In this document: positions 18,216 to 26,879 of the stretch, piece after piece
Numbering within the stretch: the stretch's first letter is position 1
Layout: every line of letters begins with the position of its first letter
Origin: Propionibacterium cyclohexanicum
GTDB lineage: Bacteria > Actinomycetota > Actinomycetes > Propionibacteriales > Propionibacteriaceae
NCBI RefSeq assembly: GCF_900111365.1
Contig: NZ_FOGZ01000006.1
Coordinates: 1-64,000 of the forward strand
DNA length: 64,000 nucleotides
Direction of reading: 5' to 3'
The notes under the pieces: model-generated
The model's input: only the letters and a program-made list of their open reading frames with translations
What the model was told of the DNA's origin: nothing
Database searches by the model: none
Program-made: the position numbers and the translations under genes

Positions 18216-19523
18216 TCACGGGGCGTCGGTGTGCCCAGGGCTGGCGGCTCGGCCCGGAGCGTCGCGGTCGAAGTGGTGGGCAGGCTCGTCCTCGCTGAGC
18301 CTGCCCAGGGTGATCGCCAGGTGCAGGACATAGGCCTGGCGGGGCTGGGCAGGGGAGTATCCGCTCAGCTCGGCGATCCGACGGATTCGGTAGCGCACCG
18401 TGTTGGGGTGCACGAACAAGGCTCTGGCGGTGGTCTCCACCGAACAGCCGTGGTCGAGATAGCTCACACAGGTGCGCATCAGCTCGGTTGCTCGTGACAG
18501 CGGGCGGTAGATCTCCTCCACTAGGGCGCGCCGGGCCTCGTCGTCCCCGGCGATGGCGCGTTCGGGAAGCAGGGCGCGGCTGGCGACCACGCGCGGGCTG
18601 GCAGGCCAGGCATGCGCGGTGCGGGCTGCCGAATGGGCTGCCCGCGCCGATCCGGTCGCTGCGATGAGGTCGGCGACCAGCGGGCCGACCACGATGGTGC
18701 CCGGTCCGAAGTGGTCGGCGAGCGAGGTGAGCGCCCCGACCACCGCGTTCTCCTCGGTGAGCTGCCTGCCGCTGACGATGACGACGAGACGTCCACCCTG
18801 CACCGAGGCGAGGATCCCCAGGTCCTGTGTCTCGGCGTCGTGGCGCAGGGCGTCGAGATCGGGCTGGGCCGGGGCCGGTCCGACGGCCACCGACACCTGC
18901 CCCCTGTCCAGCCAACCCAGCGCGGACGCTCGTGACAGCACCATCTCGTCCGCCTCGCCGCGCACCACCGCATCGACGATGAGAGCCTCCATTCGCTCGT
19001 CCCAGCCGCCACGCAGCTCCGCTGCGCGGGCGTAGACCTCGGCCGCTGCGAAGGCGACATCACGCGAGAAGTGCAAGATGGCGATCTCCAGGGCCTGCTG
19101 ATTGCGAGGAGGAACCAGCTCGCCGACCTGCTGCGCGACGACATCGATAGTGGTGCGCACCAGGTCGACCGTCTGGTGCAGCGAGATCTTGCGGGTCAGC
19201 ACGCGGGGGGCCACATTGAACAGCAGGCCGGGATCGCCCGACATGCTCGAGTTGTCGCCGAACCAGGTGATGAAGTTGTCGATTCCGGCCCGGGCCACCA
19301 GGGTGACCCAGCTGCGCTCTTCGGCGCCCAGGCGCAGGAACCAGGGATGGCTCGATTCCATCGCGGCGACGATCATGCTCGTGAGCTCGCCGGTCCGGGC
19401 CGCAAGCCGCCGCGCCAGGGCGCTGCGCTCGGCGGGATCGGGGATCAGTGCGGGTCCGGTGCCGATCAAGGGGTGCGTCACGCGCGGGAGCCGGCGTGGG
19501 CGGCCCTCACTCGCATCGGCCAT
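18216..19523 (-). CDS. fasR: PucR/CdaR-type regulator, FasR-like
   Basis: 435 residues. The C-terminus carries the PucR helix-turn-helix: TCVSYLDHGCSVETTARALFVHPN and TVRYRIRRI appear as CSVETTARALFVHPNTVRYR. The middle is a GGDEF-like regulatory domain (VGPLVADLIAATGSA). It sits immediately upstream of fabD-fabH-acpP-fabF, as FasR does in Streptomyces, where it activates fatty-acid synthesis. ATG 19523 is chosen; a longer frame runs into the aminotransferase. Confidence 0.82.
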   Translation of the reverse strand: MADASEGRPRRLPRVTHPLIGTGPALIPDPAERSALARRLAARTGELTSMIVAAMESSHPWFLRLGAEERSWVTLVARAGIDNFITWFGDNSSMSGDPGLLFNVAPRVLTRKISLHQTVDLVRTTIDVVAQQVGELVPPRNQQALEIAILHFSRDVAFAAAEVYARAAELRGGWDERMEALIVDAVVRGEADEMVLSRASALGWLDRGQVSVAVGPAPAQPDLDALRHDAETQDLGILASVQGGRLVVIVSGRQLTEENAVVGALTSLADHFGPGTIVVGPLVADLIAATGSARAAHSAARTAHAWPASPRVVASRALLPERAIAGDDEARRALVEEIYRPLSRATELMRTCVSYLDHGCSVETTARALFVHPNTVRYRIRRIAELSGYSPAQPRQAYVLHLAITLGRLSEDEPAHHFDRDAPGRAASPGHTDAP

Positions 19524-19569
19524 CACAGCCTCCCGCCCGCCAACTGCCGGCGGGCGGGAGCAGGGAGCG

Positions 19570-20772
19570 TCACGCCGCGGAGCGCACAGCCGCGATCGCC
19601 GTGGCCACGTAATCGACATTGCCCGGATTGAGCGCGGCCACGCACAGCCGGCCCGCGTCGGTGCCATAGACGTGGTGCTCGGTGCGCAGCAACTCCATCT
19701 GTTCCTTGCTGAGCCCGCAGTAGCTGAACATGCCCGCCTGGGTGTTGATGAATTCCATGTCGTGGACGCCAGCCGCATTGAGGCCGTCCACCAGAGCCCT
19801 GCGCATCGACTTGATGCGTTCGCGCATCGCCGTGACCTCCTCGACCCACTGGGCGCGCAACTGCTCGTCGGAAAGGATCGTCGTGACGATCCGGGCACCG
19901 TGCAGTGGCGGGGTGGAGTAGTTCTCGCGTGCGGCAGTCTTGACCCGGCTGCGCACCCGCTCGGCCTCGTCGGCGTCTGCGCAGACGAAATGGACCGCAC
20001 CGATGCGCTCGCCGTACAACGAGAAGTTCTTCGAGAATGAGCTGCCCACAACGAAGGTGAGACCATCTGCCACGAGCCGGCGAATGGTTTCGGCGTCCTC
20101 GTCGAGGCCCTCTGAGAAGCCCTGGTAGGCCATGTCGATGAAGAGCGTGAGCCTCCTGTCGCGCGCCAGCTGCGCCACCGCGTCCCACTGCTCGCGGGTG
20201 AGGTCGTAGCCGGTGGGATTGTGGCAGCACTCGTGCAGGACGATCACCGTGCCGGCCTCGGCCGCCGACAGATCGGCGAGCAGACCGTCGACGTCGACAC
20301 CGTGGCGTTGCGCGTCGTAGTAGCGGTAGGTGCCGACCGTGTAGCCGGCCCGCTGGAGGATGGCGATGTGATTTGCCCAGGTGGGTGAGCTCACCAGCGC
20401 GGCATGGTTGGGGGAGGCGGCCGAGTAGACATCGGCGGCGACGGTGAGCGCACCGGTGCCCCCCAGGGACTGCGCGGTGACGATGCGCCCTGCGGCAATG
20501 GCCGGGGAATCGGCGCCGAAGACCAGCTTCTGCGCCTCGCGGTTGTAGTCGGCCAGGCCGTCCATCGGCGGGTAGGGGCGGGGCAGGCCCTGGGCGTCGA
20601 GGCCGTTCTCGACCTTGAGCACCGTCTTGAGCAGGGGGACCGCGCCATGGGCGTCCTGGTACATGCCGACCCCGAGATTCACCTTGTTCGGATCCGTGTC
20701 CTTGTTGAACCTGTCGGTGAGACCGAATATCGGATCGTTGGGAGTGGCGCGCAGACCGGCGAACAATGACAT
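19570..20772 (-). CDS. aspartate/aromatic aminotransferase (class I, TyrB/AspC subfamily)
   Basis: 400 residues; PLP-dependent transaminase. SSFSKNFSLYGERIG holds the Schiff-base lysine, HECCHNPTGYD the PLP-contacting Asn, and VNLGVGMYQD the N-terminal substrate segment of subgroup Ia enzymes, which accept aspartate or aromatic amino acids. The exact substrate is not readable. It precedes fasR by 46 bases on the same strand and is divergent from aceE. Confidence 0.87.
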   Translation of the reverse strand: MSLFAGLRATPNDPIFGLTDRFNKDTDPNKVNLGVGMYQDAHGAVPLLKTVLKVENGLDAQGLPRPYPPMDGLADYNREAQKLVFGADSPAIAAGRIVTAQSLGGTGALTVAADVYSAASPNHAALVSSPTWANHIAILQRAGYTVGTYRYYDAQRHGVDVDGLLADLSAAEAGTVIVLHECCHNPTGYDLTREQWDAVAQLARDRRLTLFIDMAYQGFSEGLDEDAETIRRLVADGLTFVVGSSFSKNFSLYGERIGAVHFVCADADEAERVRSRVKTAARENYSTPPLHGARIVTTILSDEQLRAQWVEEVTAMRERIKSMRRALVDGLNAAGVHDMEFINTQAGMFSYCGLSKEQMELLRTEHHVYGTDAGRLCVAALNPGNVDYVATAIAAVRSAA

Positions 20773-20996
20773 GGTGGTGAATCCCCTTTCGTCCGCTCGA
20801 TGGTAGCGGTCCGCGAGGGCTCGGCGCCTGGGTAGTCTCGCGATGGAGTGGCGGGGCTGACCGGGGACCTCGGCGAGTGCCGTGATTTCGCTCTTGGCTC
20901 GCCCCGTGCATGCGACAAAAGCCCTGGCGAGGATGGAAGATGGACGTCATGGGCCAGCAATGACGGCTGGTCGCATCTCATTTGAAAGGATGACAC

Positions 20997-23753
20997 GTGA
21001 TCCCTCGTGAGCAGCCGGGTCCGATCCTCAACGGGGTACCGACCAACCTTCCCGACACCGACCAGGAGGAGACCCAGGAGTGGGTCGATTCGCTGGACCA
21101 GATGATCGATGCAGACGGTCGCAATCGGGCGCGGTACCTCATGCTGAAGCTCAACGAGCGTGCTCGGGAGCGTCAGATCGGCGTGCCTTCGTTCACTTCG
21201 ACGGACTACGTCAACACGATTCCCCATGACCGCGAGTTGGCATACCCCGGCGATGAGGCCCTCGAGGAGCGGTTCCGTCATCTGCTCCGCTGGAACGCGG
21301 CAGTGACGGTGCACCGCCAGCAGCGTCCCGGGATCGGAGTGGGCGGGCACATCGCCACCTATGCCAGCGCGGTGCAGCTCTACGAGGTGGGCATGAACCA
21401 CTTCTGGCACGGCAAGGACCATCCGAGCGGCGGCGACCAGATCTTCTTCCAGGGCCACGCCAGCCCGGGGATGTACGCCCGTGCCTATCTGGAGGGGCGT
21501 CTCACCGAGGCGGATCTCGACGGATTCCGCCAGGAGTACTCGAGGCCGAAGGGCGGACGGGGCCTGCCCAGCTACCCGCACCCGCGCCGGATGCCCGACT
21601 TCTGGGAGTTCCCCACCGTCTCGATGGGCATCGGGCCGCTCAACGCGATCTACCAGGCGCAGTTCAACCGCTATCTGGAGAATCGCGGGATCAAGGACAC
21701 CAGCGGTCAGCACGTGTGGGCCTTCCTCGGCGATGGCGAGATGGACGAGCCGGAATCCCGCGGAGCCCTGCAATTCGCGGCGAACGAGGGCCTGAACAAT
21801 CTGACGTTCGTCATCAACTGCAATCTGCAGCGCCTCGACGGCCCGGTGCGTGGCAATGGCAAGATCATCCAGGAGCTGGAGTCGTTCTTCCGGGGTGCCG
21901 GTTGGAATGTCATCAAGCTGATCTGGGGGTCGAACTGGGATCCTCTGCTGGATGCCGATCGCGATGGCGCCTTGGTCAATCTCATGAATTCCACCAGCGA
22001 TGGCGATTACCAGACATTCAAGGCCAATGACGGGGCCTATGTGCGCAAGCACTTCTTCGACAAGGACCCGCGCACCTCGGCGATGGTGCGTGACTGGACC
22101 GACGACCAGATCTGGGCGTTGCGCCGTGGTGGACACGACTACCGCAAGATCTACAACGCCTATCGGGCCGCCACCGAGTTCAATGGTGGTCCGACCGTTA
22201 TCTTGGCCCACACCATCAAGGGCTATTTCCTCGGCAGCCACTTCGCGGGCCGCAACGCCACCCACCAGATGAAGAAGATGGCACTGGACGACCTCAAGGG
22301 CCTGCGCGACCGTTGCGATATCCCGATCAGCGACGCCCAGCTGGAGTCCGATCCCTATCAGCCTCCCTATTACCGCGATCCGGAGAACTCCGAGGCGATG
22401 CAGTACATGTTCGAGCACCGCCGCGCCCTGGGCGGGTTCCTTCCCGAGCGGCGCACCACCGGTAAGAAGCTCGAATTGCCGGCGGATTCCGCCTATCGGG
22501 GGGCACGCAAGGGTTCGGGAAATCAGAAGATCGCCACCACTATGGCATTCGTGCGGCTCCTCAAGGACCTCATGAGGGACAAGAACTTCGGGCCCTATGT
22601 GGTGCCGATCATCCCCGATGAGGCCCGAACGTTCGGCATGGACTCGTTCTTCCCGACGATCAAGATCTACAACCCGAATGGCCAGAACTACACGCCGGTC
22701 GACCATGACCTCATGCTCAGTTACCGCGAGGCGCGCAATGGCCAGATCTTGCACATGGGCATCAACGAGACCGGATCGGTGGGAGCCTTCACTGCAGCCG
22801 GCACGAGCTATGCGACCCACGGGCGTCCCATGGTGCCGATCTACATCTTCTACTCGATGTTCGGCTTCCAACGCACCGGCGATTTCATGTGGGCGGCGGC
22901 CGATCAACTCGCCAAGGGCTTCTTCCTGGGCGCCACGGCGGGACGCACCACGCTGACGGGCGAGGGCACCCAGCACATGGACGGGCACTCGCCCATTCTG
23001 GCCAGCACCAATACCGCGGTGGTGAGCTATGACCCGGCGTACGGCTATGAGATCAGCCATATCGTCCAGGACGGGCTGAGGAGGATGTACGGCGACGAGC
23101 CCGAGGACCTCATGTACTACCTGACCGTGTACAACGAGCCGATGGTGCAGCCCCGTGAGCCCGAGAATGTCGATGTCGAGGGCATCCTCAAGGGCTTCTA
23201 CCTGCTCAAGGAGGGCAGCATGGCGGGCGTCAATCCAGATGCCCGCCGGGCCCAGCTGCTGGCCTCTGGTGTCGCGGTCCCGTGGGCGTTGGAGGCCCAG
23301 CGGCTGCTCAAGGAGGATTGGGGCGTCGTGGCCGATGTGTGGAGCGTGACGAGCTGGGGGGAATTGCGCCGCGATGGCCTGGAGAGCGATGAGCAGGCCT
23401 TCCTGCATCCCGAGCGGGAGGAGCGGGTGCCGTACGTCACCGCGCGGCTCCAGGATCGTCCTGGACCGGTGCTCGCCACGAGCGACTACATGCGGGCCGT
23501 GCCCGACCAGATTCGCGAATGGGTGCCTACCGACTACGTGACACTGGGCGCCGATGGATTCGGCTTCTCCGACACCCGTCCGGCAGCTCGCAGGCATCTG
23601 CACATCGACGCGGTGTCCCTCGTCGTGCGCACCCTCCAGGTGCTGGCGCGCCGCGGCGAACTGCCCGTTGACTGGTCCCGCAAGGCCGCTGACCGCTATG
23701 GGCTGCTCGATGTCCATGCCACCGAGGTCGACACGGCTGGTGGGGAGTCCTAG
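20997..23753 (+). CDS. aceE: pyruvate dehydrogenase E1 component (homodimeric)
   Basis: 918 residues, the normal length for the homodimeric AceE. It decarboxylates pyruvate with thiamine diphosphate and acetylates lipoyl-E2. The TPP motif begins [14 protein letters not shown] and ends in [34 protein letters not shown] and [12 protein letters not shown]-like blocks mark the pyrimidine-binding domain. GTG 20997 follows GAAAGGATGACAC. E2 and E3 genes are not in the window. Confidence 0.95.
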   Translation: MIPREQPGPILNGVPTNLPDTDQEETQEWVDSLDQMIDADGRNRARYLMLKLNERARERQIGVPSFTSTDYVNTIPHDRELAYPGDEALEERFRHLLRWNAAVTVHRQQRPGIGVGGHIATYASAVQLYEVGMNHFWHGKDHPSGGDQIFFQGHASPGMYARAYLEGRLTEADLDGFRQEYSRPKGGRGLPSYPHPRRMPDFWEFPTVSMGIGPLNAIYQAQFNRYLENRGIKDTSGQHVWAFLGDGEMDEPESRGALQFAANEGLNNLTFVINCNLQRLDGPVRGNGKIIQELESFFRGAGWNVIKLIWGSNWDPLLDADRDGALVNLMNSTSDGDYQTFKANDGAYVRKHFFDKDPRTSAMVRDWTDDQIWALRRGGHDYRKIYNAYRAATEFNGGPTVILAHTIKGYFLGSHFAGRNATHQMKKMALDDLKGLRDRCDIPISDAQLESDPYQPPYYRDPENSEAMQYMFEHRRALGGFLPERRTTGKKLELPADSAYRGARKGSGNQKIATTMAFVRLLKDLMRDKNFGPYVVPIIPDEARTFGMDSFFPTIKIYNPNGQNYTPVDHDLMLSYREARNGQILHMGINETGSVGAFTAAGTSYATHGRPMVPIYIFYSMFGFQRTGDFMWAAADQLAKGFFLGATAGRTTLTGEGTQHMDGHSPILASTNTAVVSYDPAYGYEISHIVQDGLRRMYGDEPEDLMYYLTVYNEPMVQPREPENVDVEGILKGFYLLKEGSMAGVNPDARRAQLLASGVAVPWALEAQRLLKEDWGVVADVWSVTSWGELRRDGLESDEQAFLHPEREERVPYVTARLQDRPGPVLATSDYMRAVPDQIREWVPTDYVTLGADGFGFSDTRPAARRHLHIDAVSLVVRTLQVLARRGELPVDWSRKAADRYGLLDVHATEVDTAGGES

Positions 23754-23888
23754 TCGAGGTCGCTGGGGGGCTGGGTGCCGGATCTCCGGAGCGGGGCCCA
23801 GCCTCCCCGGACCTGCCATGTCTGCCCGTTTCTCGCTGTTGGTCCATTCAAGTGGTGCCCGGCCGAGCGAATGTGGTGAAGTAGGTGC

Positions 23889-24320
23889 ATGGTAGGTACG
23901 ACAGGCAGGTCATCTGCCTCAGTGGGGGGAGTAGAGCAACTCAAACTGGAACCGGGTGAGATCGTCCAGGAGCTCGGCTGGGATGAGGACGTCGACGAGG
24001 AACTCCGGTCCAACATCATGGACGCCATCGACGGGGACCTCGTCGAAGACGTGGTGGAGGCCGTCGATGTGGTGTTGCTGTGGCAGCGCAACGACACAGA
24101 CGTTGCCGATTCACTTGTTGACGCGCTGCGGGATCTGAGCGCAGGCGGACGCATCTGGCTGCTCACGCCGAAGATCGGGCGGCCCGGGTATGTCGCCCCG
24201 GCGGATATCGCCGAGGGTGCGGAGGTCGCCGGCTTGGCCCTGACAAGCGCTGTCGAGGTTTCGGCGGACTGGCAGGCGTGTAAGGTCGTCCGCCCCCATG
24301 CCCACGGGAACCGCCGTTGA
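23889..24320 (+). CDS. DUF3052 family protein
   Basis: 143 residues, acidic N-terminal half (QELGWDEDVDEELR), a central AVDVVLLWQRNDTDVADSL block and a compact GGRIWLLTPK segment. It matches the actinobacterial DUF3052 family, usually found downstream of aceE, as here. No catalytic motif is apparent. Its role is unknown; the strand following aceE suggests shared expression. Confidence 0.82.
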   Translation: MVGTTGRSSASVGGVEQLKLEPGEIVQELGWDEDVDEELRSNIMDAIDGDLVEDVVEAVDVVLLWQRNDTDVADSLVDALRDLSAGGRIWLLTPKIGRPGYVAPADIAEGAEVAGLALTSAVEVSADWQACKVVRPHAHGNRR

Positions 24321-24422
24321 GCGCCCGAATCATGGCCCCGGGCTCCCCATCGCCCAGATGAGGCATCGCGTGTTCCAGGAGCGGTTCACGAGCTGATCCG
24401 CGACTGCGTCCACTGATCATGT

Positions 24423-24461
24423 GACCCCCCACCGCGAGTGTGACGCTCGCGATGGGGGGTC
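24423..24461 (+). terminator. intrinsic terminator after DUF3052
   Basis: GACCCCCCA at 24423-24431 pairs with TGGGGGGTC at 24453-24461, and CGCGAG at 24433-24438 pairs with CTCGCG at 24446-24451, with one mismatched position between. A short T-containing stretch (CTTGTCCTGT) follows. It ends the aceE-DUF3052 transcript and insulates the heat-shock promoter. Confidence 0.75.
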
Positions 24462-24505
24462 TTGTCCTGTCTGGGACCGGCTCGTAGAGACATCGGCACA
24501 AAGAG

Positions 24506-24559
24506 TTGAGTCTGCAAGACTCATGGTGGAATAATCAGAGTTGAGCCTTGGTTGCTCAG
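24506..24559 (+). promoter_or_regulatory. two HAIR-like operators and promoter of the Hsp20 gene
   Basis: TTGAGT-N7-ACTCAT (24506-24524) and TTGAGC-N7-GCTCAG (24541-24559) match the HspR-binding HAIR consensus CTTGAGT-N7-ACTCAAG closely. TTGAGT 24506-24511 with AATAAT 24530-24535 (18-bp spacing) forms a plausible sigma-70-type promoter, so one operator covers the -35 and the other the start of transcription. HspR repression relieved by heat is inferred. Confidence 0.72.
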
Positions 24560-24655
24560 GGTGTACGCGGAGCCATCCAGGATCCGCGAGAACAACTGAA
24601 CGATGACATGCGTGACCGCAAGGGCGGTCACTGAGCACGATTCGAGGAGCAGACA

Positions 24656-25159
24656 ATGAGCACCATCATGTACAACCCCTTCCGGGATCTGGATCGACTC
24701 TTCGACCAGGTGACCAGGACGGCCACTGGTGAGACGAGGCTGATGCCGCTCGATCTGTATCGCGACGGCGACAACTTCGTCGCCAAGGTCGATCTTCCGG
24801 GAGTCGACCCGAAGAGCATCGACATCGATGTGGACGATCGCACGCTGAGTATCAGGGCGGAGCGCAAGTCCGACGAGATCCGCCGTGACGACCAGAGCCA
24901 CTGGGTGAGCCGTGAGCGCAGCTATGGTGCGTACGCCCGCCAGCTGACCCTGGGACCGGGCCTCAACCTGGCCGACATCCATGCCGACTATGCCGATGGG
25001 GTCCTTACGCTGACCATTCCGGTTGCCGAGGAAGCCAAGCCGCGCAAGATCTCGGTCACGGCGAGCAACAAGCACGAGACGATCGAGCAGGGATCCGAGG
25101 GCGAGGCCGGCGGTGCACCGCAGGTTACCGAGAACCAGCCTCAGCACGTCGCGGGGTGA
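24656..25159 (+). CDS. Hsp20/alpha-crystallin small heat-shock protein
   Basis: 167 residues. The alpha-crystallin domain covers about residues 30-135: LDLYRDGDNFVAKVDLPGV at its start and YADGVLTLTIPVAEE at its end, with the I-x-I/V-type C-terminal segment following as RKISV. It holds unfolding proteins in a refoldable state, as cytoplasmic oligomers. GAGGAGCAGACA precedes ATG. A 336-base gap upstream contains a terminator and two HAIR-like operators. Confidence 0.93.
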   Translation: MSTIMYNPFRDLDRLFDQVTRTATGETRLMPLDLYRDGDNFVAKVDLPGVDPKSIDIDVDDRTLSIRAERKSDEIRRDDQSHWVSRERSYGAYARQLTLGPGLNLADIHADYADGVLTLTIPVAEEAKPRKISVTASNKHETIEQGSEGEAGGAPQVTENQPQHVAG

Positions 25160-25210
25160 TGTCCCCTCGCCGCTCGTAAGGACTCCCAGCGCCTGACGAG
25201 GCCGATACCC

Positions 25211-25244
25211 GACGCCCGCCACCAGTCACCCGGTGGCGGGCGTC
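25211..25244 (+). terminator. intrinsic terminator after Hsp20
   Basis: GACGCCCGCCACC at 25211-25223 is exactly complementary to GGTGGCGGGCGTC at 25232-25244, with an 8-base loop. It lies 52 bases after the Hsp20 stop. No T-run follows, which is common in this GC range. Confidence 0.75.
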
Positions 25245-25385
25245 GCCATGCCCGGGGCTCAAGACCGGGGTTTCACGTCCGGGGGAGCGGCGGCGCAGTC
25301 AGGCGGGGCGAGAGCCAGACCGGCAGGGGGGATGGATGTCGGAGATGACCGGGACGGCATGACTCGGCTAAACTCGATCTGCCCC

Positions 25386-25459
25386 GGGCGCATAGCTCAG
25401 TCGGTTAGAGCGCGTGCCTTACAAGCACGATGTCGGCGGTTCGAGCCCGTCTGCGCCCA
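25386..25459 (+). tRNA. tRNA-Val (anticodon TAC)
   Basis: 74 bases fold as a cloverleaf. GGGCGCA 25386-25392 pairs with TGCGCCC 25452-25458. The D-loop AGCTCAGTCGGTTAGAGC, anticodon loop CTTACAA (anticodon TAC, valine) and T-arm GGTTCGAGCC are all standard. CCA is not encoded directly after the discriminator base (A, then CCCA). Confidence 0.95.
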
Positions 25460-25719
25460 CCCACAGTTCGATGTCCACAAGCGCGACGCCTGCAGGTCTG
25501 ACCTCGCGCCCCACGCGCACGCCCGCCTCGCAGGTCAGCGGTGGGATGCGACGAGGGGTTCAGCGCCGTGTCGAAGGGCTTGCGCGAGTCCGCATCCGGG
25601 ATGCCCGCGCTGATGAGTTCGTCACATGGCAGGCCACGCCAGTTCGCTGGACGTCGAGGATTCGCTGAGCGCCTGCACCGCCACCGTGGGAGGCGGCGGC
25701 ACAGGGTCGGCGACCCGGC

Positions 25720-26415
25720 TCACGAAGCCGCGAGTTCCTCGAGCCGCTCGGGATCGAGGAGGTCGATCGTGCTGCCCTGGACGCGGATCGTGGCCATATG
25801 TGCGAGATGCGCGAGCGCGCGACTCAAGGACTCAGGCGTCGTGACGAGCCAGGAAGCCACGTCCTTCTTCGCCATCGGCAGGTGAACGCGCTCCGGATGC
25901 GCGGGATCTGTCGCCGGCAGGTCCAGCAGATAGTTCGCCAGCCGGGTGGTGACATCGGTGGCTCCCAGCGTGAGGCGCCGCTGCGCGTCGACGAGCTGAT
26001 CACTCACCGAGCGGAGCAGCCCCATGGCGATGCTCGGATAGTCGCCGATGAGCTGGACCAGGTCGGCATGGCGGAACACACATACCACCGTCCTCTCGGT
26101 CGTTTCGGCGATGTATTCGGGCCGCTGACCGGTGAGAAAGGCGTGCTCGCCAATGACCTCACCCGGGCCCGCCAGGTGCAGCAGCTGATGACGGCCGCTC
26201 GGCGCGATGTGGACCACCTGGATACGGCCGCTGTGGATGGCGAAGAGTTCACCCAGCGGATGTCCCATGTCGTGGAGCAGAGCGCCCCCGGGAAGTGTGG
26301 CGGGCCCGGCCAATGAGGCGACGACCTGCTGTTGTTCCACGGTGAGGCCGCGGAAGATGGGCACCTGGCTGACGCAGCTGTCGTGGTGTTCCTCACGAGG
26401 GGACGACTGACGCAT
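25720..26415 (-). CDS. Crp/Fnr family transcriptional regulator of the metal module
   Basis: About 231 residues from ATG 26415. The cyclic-nucleotide-like beta-barrel covers residues 25-140 (LHDMGHPLGELFAIHSG, GPGEVIGEHAFLTGQ). The C-terminal winged helix has TTPESLSRALAHL: the E-x-x-S-R pattern equals the residues by which FNR reads TTGAT half-sites. A lone N-terminal Cys (DSCVSQVP) argues against a full FNR iron-sulfur cluster. It adjoins a chaperone and P-type ATPase whose promoters carry TTGAC-N4-GTCAA sites, and probably activates them. Confidence 0.85.
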   Translation of the reverse strand: MRQSSPREEHHDSCVSQVPIFRGLTVEQQQVVASLAGPATLPGGALLHDMGHPLGELFAIHSGRIQVVHIAPSGRHQLLHLAGPGEVIGEHAFLTGQRPEYIAETTERTVVCVFRHADLVQLIGDYPSIAMGLLRSVSDQLVDAQRRLTLGATDVTTRLANYLLDLPATDPAHPERVHLPMAKKDVASWLVTTPESLSRALAHLAHMATIRVQGSTIDLLDPERLEELAAS

Positions 26416-26447
26416 GCACCCAGCCTGCCACTGGGCAGACGAAGGCG

Positions 26448-26484
26448 CCGGGGTCCGGGAACCACGTGGATTCCCCGACCCCGG
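26448..26484 (-). terminator. hairpin between the HMA chaperone and the Crp/Fnr gene
   Basis: CCGGGGTCCGGGAA (26448-26461) pairs with TTCCCCGACCCCGG (26471-26484) with one internal mismatch. It lies after the chaperone stop and before the regulator, so it could terminate or attenuate transcription between them. Confidence 0.5.
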
Positions 26485-26530
26485 CGGCCGTCGTGGGCTG
26501 CTCAGCACAGTGGCCCGCGAGGGCCACTGC

Positions 26531-26782
26531 TCAGAATGCGGCAGGTGCGGCTCGATAGCCAGCCTTCGCGACGGCGGCCACGAGGGCGTCGGTGCTCAGG
26601 CGGGGATCGTGGTCGATCTCAATGCGCGAGGATGCGAAGTGCACCTGCACGTCCTTGACACCGTCGAGGCGACGCAGCTGCTTGTCGATCTTGGAAACGC
26701 AGGACGGGCAGCTGAAGCCCTCTGCGCGCAGGATCGTGTGCTGGATGGTCGGGGCCTGCTCGGTGATGTTCTGGGTGCTCAT
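26531..26782 (-). CDS. heavy-metal-associated (HMA) domain protein, CopZ/MerP-like
   Basis: 83 residues; one ferredoxin-like HMA domain with GFSCPSC as the metal-binding loop (Cys-x-x-Cys) near residue 25 and YRAAPA at the end. It probably delivers a soft metal ion (Cu(I), Zn or Cd) to the adjacent P-type ATPase, which itself lacks such a domain. A CTTGAC-N4-GTCAAG site 72 bases upstream implies its own regulated promoter. Confidence 0.85.
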   Translation of the reverse strand: MSTQNITEQAPTIQHTILRAEGFSCPSCVSKIDKQLRRLDGVKDVQVHFASSRIEIDHDPRLSTDALVAAVAKAGYRAAPAAF

Positions 26783-26826
26783 GATCTGTGACCTTTCGGA
26801 GGATTGGTTTCCTGCTGACGAATACG

Positions 26827-26869
26827 AGGCTAGGGATGGCGGCTCTCCGCGTCCTTGACGCTTGTCAAG
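26827..26869 (-). promoter_or_regulatory. Fnr-type operator and -10 of the HMA chaperone promoter
   Basis: CTTGAC-GCTT-GTCAAG at 26854-26869 is a perfect palindrome. TAGCCT (26832-26827, minus strand) is the likely -10 element. The two centres are 32 bases apart, placing the palindrome at about -41.5, the standard class II activation position for Crp/Fnr proteins. The same arrangement is found before the P-type ATPase. Confidence 0.7.
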
Positions 26870-26879
26870 CTGCCGGGGA

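Noticed and set aside
20679-23819. A 1046-residue open frame on the minus strand across aceE
   Set aside because: It lies wholly antisense to a well-supported AceE; the codon bias of GC-rich genes keeps the opposite frame open. It has no recognisable domain.
25460-25719. Possible small gene between tRNA-Val and the Crp/Fnr gene
   Set aside because: Only short, motif-free frames are present; no ribosome-binding site stands out.
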